A stretch of DNA of 10,031 nt from Io17-Chloro-G2 sp034428715 (GTDB lineage: Bacteria; Chloroflexota; Dehalococcoidia; Lucifugimonadales; UBA3495). The stretch lies in the NCBI GenBank assembly GCA_034428715.1, contig DAOUHE010000298.1:1-10031 (forward strand), written 5' to 3'. Under the pieces are notes generated by a model that was given only the letters and a program-made list of their open reading frames with translations, was not told the origin of the DNA and did no database searches. Shown piece after piece: positions 6,669 through 10,031 of the stretch (positions are counted from its first letter, which is position 1; every line of letters begins with the position of its first letter). Made by a program: the position numbers and the translations under genes.

Positions 6669-7081
6669 ACGCCAACGGCACCGTGAAGTCGGAACAGAAG
6701 ATATCTGACACCGGCGGAGGCTTTAACGGAATCCTGGATAATGGTGATCAATTTGGCTCGGTAGCCAGCATGGGCGACTTTGACGGCGATTTGGTTTTCG
6801 ATCTAGCGGTGGGCGCTAGCGGTGACGCCGATGGCGGGAACTTACGGGGGGCGGTTTACATCCTGTTCATGAACGCCAACGGAACCGTGAAGTCGGAACA
6901 GAAGATATCCGATACCGAAGGGGGCTTTAGCGGAGTCTTGGATAACTTTGATCAATTTGGCGTCTCGGTAGCCGGCATGGGCGACTTGGACGGCGACTTG
7001 GTTTCCGAACTGGCCGTCGGTGCTTTCGGTGACGCCGATGGCGGGGCCAGCCGGGGGGCGGTGTGGATCCTGTTTATGAAC
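5847..7081 (+). repeat. Six tandem 204-207 bp FG-GAP coding repeats
   Basis: The conserved GTGAAGTCGG of each unit starts at 5856, 6063, 6270, 6477, 6683 and 6887, giving spacings of 207, 207, 207, 206 and 204 bp. The 206 marks a one-base loss (a frameshift). The 204 marks an in-frame loss of one codon in repeat 5, where FG is followed directly by SVASMG. DNA identity between copies is high, including identical stretches of dozens of bases around the RGAVYILFMNANGTVKSEQKI junctions, so duplication is recent or homogenised. Repeats 3 and 5 resemble each other most, as do 4 and 6, pointing to duplication of a two-unit block. Confidence 0.92.
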
Positions 7082-7453
7082 CCGGGTACTGCTAGTACTG
7101 CTGACCTGTCCCTCGCCAAGTCAGACTCGCCGGACCCCGTGGCGGTAGGGTCCAGCTTGGCCTACACCCTGAAGGTGACCAACGAGAGCCCCGGACCGGG
7201 TACGGCCACCGGCGTAGTGGTGACGGACACCCTGCCTACCGGCGTGACCTTCAAATCAGCCGCTCCCAGCCAGGGCACGGTGGATCCGGTCACCGGGGCG
7301 GAAGTGGTCTGGAACGTGGGGGATTTAGTCCAGGGCCAGAGCGAGACACTGGAAATCCTAGTGACCATCGACTCAACCACCCTGGACGGCGCGGTCCTCA
7401 CCAACACGGCAGTGGTGGCGGGCGGCCAACCCGACCCCGTTCTCCGCCAATGA
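6650..7453 (+). CDS. FG-GAP repeat protein, middle part with DUF11-like domain
   Basis: This segment continues the preceding one after the frameshift near 6643-6648; the GTG at 6650 is unlikely to be a real start because it lies inside repeat 4 and has no ribosome-binding site. It encodes the end of repeat 4, repeats 5 and 6 (to about 7081), then a domain beginning ADLSLAKSDSPDPVAVG with YTLKVTNESPGP and VVVTDTLPTGVTF. This is the pattern of DUF11-type Ig-like domains common in secreted, adhesive bacterial proteins. The frame ends at 7453 after GGQPDPVLRQ. Removing one T at 7440-7441 would restore the usual ANDTV ending, so a second, opposite frameshift is present. Ca-loop residues degrade along the array: DLDGNLVFD in repeat 4 and DLDGDLVSE in repeat 6. 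Confidence 0.75.
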   Translation: MWILFMNANGTVKSEQKISDTGGGFNGILDNGDQFGSVASMGDFDGDLVFDLAVGASGDADGGNLRGAVYILFMNANGTVKSEQKISDTEGGFSGVLDNFDQFGVSVAGMGDLDGDLVSELAVGAFGDADGGASRGAVWILFMNPGTASTADLSLAKSDSPDPVAVGSSLAYTLKVTNESPGPGTATGVVVTDTLPTGVTFKSAAPSQGTVDPVTGAEVVWNVGDLVQGQSETLEILVTIDSTTLDGAVLTNTAVVAGGQPDPVLRQ

Positions 7454-7760
7454 CACTGTCGAGGTTCTGACGACGGCGGTTGTTCCCGTTTGCACCCTGG
7501 AGCTATCCCCCAGCTATCTTACGGTGAACGTCCTGCTAGGCGCCAACGTGGCTGTGACAGCGAACCTGTGGGGGACGGTGGAGAGCGAGATCATCTCTAT
7601 TTTCATAGGGCCGGCCGCGGTGACCGAGCCGCCCATCAACGCTACTATCACGGCACCCCTCCCGCCCAGCGGCACGGTCGGGATTCTAGCCACGCTGACC
7701 TTACCAGGGCTGGGCATAATCTGCTCCGACTTCAAAACGGTGGATACCGGGGCTCCCTAG
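7440..7760 (+). pseudogene. C-terminal end of the FG-GAP/DUF11 protein, separated by a +1 frameshift
   Basis: From 7440 the frame used by the first FG-GAP segment reads FSANDTVEVLTTAVVPVCTL and runs open to TAG at 7758-7760. It completes the DUF11-like domain and adds a terminal domain of about 90 residues that I do not recognise. That domain is rich in beta-forming and Thr/Val/Pro residues and has two Cys (in VCTLEL and IICSDF) that could form a disulfide outside the cell. There is no transmembrane helix, LPxTG or recognisable type IX sorting signal at the end. A GTG at 7524 could be called as a start by software, but it has no ribosome-binding site and splits a domain, so this is best read as the tail of the upstream gene. 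Confidence 0.65.
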
Positions 7761-7782
7761 GTTTCAAGCACACGGAATTTCA

Positions 7783-7816
7783 GAAGGGGCTGGAAGAGTG
7801 ATCTTCCCGCCCCTTC
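7783..7816 (+). terminator. Long near-perfect hairpin with GTGA tetraloop after the FG-GAP gene
   Basis: GAAGGGGCTGGAAGA (7783-7797) pairs with 7802-7816 at 14 of 15 positions (one T/C mismatch) around the loop GTGA, a GNRA-type tetraloop. It starts 22 nt after the stop at 7760. The tail is AAATTTACC, so the U-run is weak; it may be an imperfect intrinsic terminator or an mRNA 3' end stabiliser. The GTG in its loop (7798) is in frame with the AKR gene but is unlikely to be a start. Confidence 0.6.
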
Positions 7817-7880
7817 AAATTTACCGGGTACGCGGGTTTGCCCACCCCGCCACACCCGCGCGGCATCAACCCGATTACGC

Positions 7881-7893
7881 TACACTACTTCTT
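7881..7893 (+). promoter_or_regulatory. Possible -10 element for a leaderless aldo/keto reductase mRNA
   Basis: TACACT (7881-7886) fits the TAnnnT -10 pattern and ends 7 nt before ATG 7894, where transcription and translation could begin together. No good -35 hexamer lies 16-18 nt upstream. It is supported mainly by the lack of a ribosome-binding site and the terminator-like hairpin just before it. Confidence 0.3.
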
Positions 7894-8901
7894 ATGATTC
7901 AACGAATGACATTTGCGGCGGGATTAGAGATGTCCCGCCTCTTGAACGGCATGTGGCAGGTGTCGGGCGCCCACGGCACTATCGACCCGGAAGCAGCCGT
8001 CGAGAGCATGTTCGCCTACCTGGACTCGGGGTTCACCACCTGGGACCTGGCCGACCACTACGGACCGGCTGAAGACATTATTGGCGAGTTCCGGCGCCGG
8101 CTGGAAACCCGCCGCGGGGCTGAGGAGTGGTCCAACGTTCAAGCCTTCACCAAATGGGTGCCCAAACCCGGCCCAATGAGCCGGGCTTTGGTGGAACAGA
8201 ACATCGAAAGGTCGCTGCGCCGCATGGACGTTGAGTCTCTGGACCTTCTCCAATTCCATTGGTGGGAGTACCAGGACCAACGCTACCTGGACGCCATCGG
8301 CCACTTGGAGGCCCTACGGGATGAAGGCAAGATTCGGCATTTGGGCCTAACCAACTTTGATACCCAACACCTTCAGACGATAGTGGACCAGGGTTTCCAT
8401 ATGGTATCCAACCAGGTGCAGTTCTCTATCATCGACCGAAGGGCTGAGGCGCGAATGGCACCGTATTGTCAGGAGCGCGGGATTCACCTTTTGGCATACG
8501 GAGCTTTGGCGGGAGGCCTGCTGACCGAAAGATTCTTGAGGCAGCCAGAGCCGGGCCGGACGGCCCTGAATACCGCCAGCCTGTCCAAATACAAGGGTAT
8601 GGTCGATGCCTGGGGCGGCTGGGACCTGTTCCAAGAACTGCTTGCCGCCATTGAAACCATCGCCGCCCGCCACCGGGTCAGCATCGCCGACGTGGCCGTG
8701 CGATACGTCCTTGACCGCCGGGCGGTGGCTGGCGTGATCGTGGGTGTCAGGCTGGGCCTGGCTGACCACCGGGATGACAACGCCCGAGTGTTTGATTTTG
8801 GCCTGGAGCCAGTGGATCTGGAGCAGATCGAGTCTGTATTGAGCCGGTCGCGGGACCTCTATCAGATCATTGGTGACTGCGGCGACGAGTACCGCCGGTG
8901 A
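7894..8901 (+). CDS. Aldo/keto reductase family oxidoreductase
   Basis: The product is 335 aa from ATG 7894. The AKR catalytic tetrad is visible: D51 and Y56 in WDLADHYGPAE (50-60), K87 in FTKWVP (85-90) and H122 in LLQFHWWEY (118-126). Further family landmarks are IRHLGLTNF, a central NQVQFSIIDRR strand, and a C-terminal VIVGVRL-type segment where NADP(H) usually binds. The enzyme would reduce aldehydes or ketones, or run the reverse reaction, with NAD(P)H in the cytosol; the substrate cannot be told. The frame stays open upstream to 7798, but those 32 codons cross a hairpin and are not conserved. No Shine-Dalgarno sequence precedes 7894; a TACACT hexamer (7881-7886) 7 nt before the ATG suggests a leaderless transcript. 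The stop overlaps the next start in GTGA, so the two products are coupled. Confidence 0.92.
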   Translation: MIQRMTFAAGLEMSRLLNGMWQVSGAHGTIDPEAAVESMFAYLDSGFTTWDLADHYGPAEDIIGEFRRRLETRRGAEEWSNVQAFTKWVPKPGPMSRALVEQNIERSLRRMDVESLDLLQFHWWEYQDQRYLDAIGHLEALRDEGKIRHLGLTNFDTQHLQTIVDQGFHMVSNQVQFSIIDRRAEARMAPYCQERGIHLLAYGALAGGLLTERFLRQPEPGRTALNTASLSKYKGMVDAWGGWDLFQELLAAIETIAARHRVSIADVAVRYVLDRRAVAGVIVGVRLGLADHRDDNARVFDFGLEPVDLEQIESVLSRSRDLYQIIGDCGDEYRR

Positions 8902-9380
8902 AACGAGTAGATGGCGTTCACCTAACAGGCATAGCCACAGCCTACAAACCGGCGCTTTACAAGCGAGTCTTGAACCGCGTTATGCGGCTGTGGATTCGCT
9001 TGAGGCTGCCACCTGGGAGGTATCACATGCTCGCCGTCAAGGGCCGTCGCAGCGGGAGGCTCCACTCAACCCCTGTGTCCGTAATCAGTATTGAAGGGCA
9101 GAGATGGCTGGTGGCGCCCTACGGACCCAGGAACTGGGTGAAGAACGCCAGAGTCGCCAGGCAGGTCACGCTGCAAAGGGGTCGCCGGAAAGAAGTCGTG
9201 GCCGTTCGAGAGGAACACGACCCACTACAATGCGGACCAGTCCTAAAACGCTACTTGAATCAAGAACCAATCACCCGCCCGTTCTTTGACGCCAAGCCGG
9301 GTTCGCCCCTAGAGGAATTCGCTGCAGAAGCCCACCGCCACCCTGTGTTTCGATTGCTGGAGGGAGCGAGGGGACCATGA
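8898..9380 (+). CDS. Deazaflavin (F420)-dependent nitroreductase/quinone reductase family protein
   Basis: The product is 160 aa. It resembles the split-barrel F420H2-dependent proteins typified by mycobacterial Ddn. Landmarks: a hydrophobic-basic N-terminal helix; the beta segment KGRRSGRLHSTPVSVI (48-63), which in this family approaches the F420 phosphate tail; LVAPYGPRNWVKNARVA (71-87), equivalent to the family's PxWyhNL block; and a variable C-terminus with PFFDAKPG. Members transfer hydride from F420H2 to quinones, enones or nitro-compounds. GTG 8898 overlaps the AKR stop (GTGA), so translation is probably coupled. Pairing with an AKR suggests a shared carbonyl or enone substrate, but this is inference. 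It implies that the host makes F420, consistent with Actinobacteria or some Chloroflexota. Confidence 0.82.
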   Translation: MKRVDGVHLTGIATAYKPALYKRVLNRVMRLWIRLRLPPGRYHMLAVKGRRSGRLHSTPVSVISIEGQRWLVAPYGPRNWVKNARVARQVTLQRGRRKEVVAVREEHDPLQCGPVLKRYLNQEPITRPFFDAKPGSPLEEFAAEAHRHPVFRLLEGARGP

Positions 9381-9393
9381 CGCCCGCTTTGAG

Positions 9394-9422
9394 TGGACAA
9401 GCGTCCCACGCCGACTTAATAT
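9394..9422 (+). promoter_or_regulatory. Sigma70-type promoter for the kinase gene, near-leaderless
   Basis: TGGACA (9394-9399, five of six to TTGACA) is followed after 17 nt by TAATAT (9417-9422, four of six). Transcription would begin around 9429-9432, at or just before ATG 9432. The bases before the ATG (TTCCCCCATA) contain no Shine-Dalgarno sequence, which supports a leaderless mRNA. Confidence 0.55.
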
Positions 9423-9431
9423 TCCCCCATA

Positions 9432-10031
9432 ATGGCCAGCGATCGGAGAACACGCAGAATCGAGCGTCTCCTTGACGAAGCGGAACAGGCCGTTTCCAAT
9501 TTAGACTGGCAGACCGTTCTTGACCGGGCCCAAGCCGTATTGGCCTTCGATCCTAATAATGGCGACGCCCTTGACTTGTTGAACGGCGCTGAAAGAGCAC
9601 TTGGTGTGTCCACGCCCCCGCCGCCGAGTCAATTATCCACATCCGCAACCCCTTCAACACAAAGCGCACTCCCAATCGACCCATCTTCTTTTGCCAATGG
9701 CCGCTACCAAGTCAAACGATTTTTGGGCGAGGGCGGCAAGAAAAAGGTCTACCTGGCGCAGGACACGACTTTGGACCGGGAGGTGGCCTTCGCCCTGATC
9801 AAATCCGAGGGGCTGGATGACGTATCACGAACCCGCATCCAACGCGAGGCCCAGGCCATGGGCCGGCTGGGCTCCCATCCTCACATCGTCACAGTTTTCG
9901 ACCTAGGCGAGGAACGAGGCCAGCCCTACATGGTCACCGAACTCATGGGCGGCGGCGACGTGGAAGGTCTGATCAAGGACGCCGACGGCCACCGGCTGCC
10001 GCTGGAGCAGGCGATCGGTATCGCCGTTGAA
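9432..10031 (+). CDS. Ser/Thr protein kinase, N-terminal part, cut by the window edge
   Basis: 200 codons are visible and the gene continues past the right edge. Residues 7-58 form a charged helical region ending in a TPR-like pattern (LDRAQAVLAFDPNNGDALDLL). A Ser/Thr/Pro linker (about 60-85) follows, then the kinase domain from about 91. The nucleotide loop is GEGGKKKVY (99-107), where the third Gly of GxGxxG is Lys. The beta-3 strand reads VAFALIK, with K124 as the candidate ATP lysine, three residues later than in VAxK. E139 in QREAQAMGRL fits the helix-C Glu, and HPHIVTVFD plus VTELMGGGDV (168-177) give strand 5 and the hinge. The catalytic HRD and DFG motifs lie beyond the window. I recall similar kinases fused to adenylate cyclase/AAA ATPase modules in uncultured Chloroflexota, but that part is not seen here. 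Confidence 0.88.
   Translation, partial: MASDRRTRRIERLLDEAEQAVSNLDWQTVLDRAQAVLAFDPNNGDALDLLNGAERALGVSTPPPPSQLSTSATPSTQSALPIDPSSFANGRYQVKRFLGEGGKKKVYLAQDTTLDREVAFALIKSEGLDDVSRTRIQREAQAMGRLGSHPHIVTVFDLGEERGQPYMVTELMGGGDVEGLIKDADGHRLPLEQAIGIAVE

Noticed and set aside
5847..7081. CRISPR array or mobile element as the source of the regular repeats
   Set aside because: The period is about 207 bp, the units are coding throughout with conserved protein motifs, and there are no unique spacers.
7798..7893. GTG start at 7798 for the aldo/keto reductase
   Set aside because: The codon lies in the loop of a strong hairpin and the added 32 residues are unlike AKR N-termini.

Overview
The window is a moderately GC-rich bacterial fragment. 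A probable F420-dependent reductase, a protein kinase resembling a family I recall from uncultured Chloroflexota (SAR202-like Dehalococcoidia), several flavin- or NAD(P)-dependent redox enzymes and a mix of Shine-Dalgarno and apparently leaderless starts suggest an uncultured Chloroflexota-like bacterium. The taxonomy is inferred from gene style; no rRNA or marker gene is present. No tRNA, rRNA, CRISPR array, transposase or phage gene was seen.

Layout from left to right. (1) Positions 1-31 may hold the first codons of a gene running left off the window. (2) Positions 277-1494 hold two small membrane-protein genes built from the same two-helix unit, one copy in the first and two in the second, closed by a good intrinsic terminator at 1525-1570. 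(3) Positions 1734-2800 hold a translationally coupled pair of carboxymuconolactone decarboxylase/AhpD-fold proteins. The second carries a complete AhpD-like Glu/Cys-x2-Cys/His active site. (4) Positions 2876-5434, minus strand, hold a probable operon transcribed SDR, msrA, group D flavin monooxygenase, with a recognisable sigma70-type promoter at 5477-5505. (5) Positions 5682-7760 hold a secreted FG-GAP/integrin-alpha-like repeat protein with a DUF11-like domain. It is interrupted by two single-base frameshifts of opposite sign. (6) Positions 7894-9380 hold an aldo/keto reductase overlapping by 4 nt a deazaflavin (F420)-dependent nitroreductase-family protein. (7) From 9432 to the right edge lies the N-terminal part of a Ser/Thr protein kinase with an unusual nucleotide loop, behind a promoter placed so that the mRNA would be nearly leaderless.

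The common theme is redox chemistry and oxidative-damage repair: an AhpD-like disulfide enzyme, MsrA, an SDR, a flavin monooxygenase, an AKR and an F420 enzyme. They sit in at least three transcription units, and I see no evidence that they form one pathway. The least explained parts are the two-helix membrane family and the FG-GAP gene, whose 207-bp repeats show a higher-order two-unit duplication.
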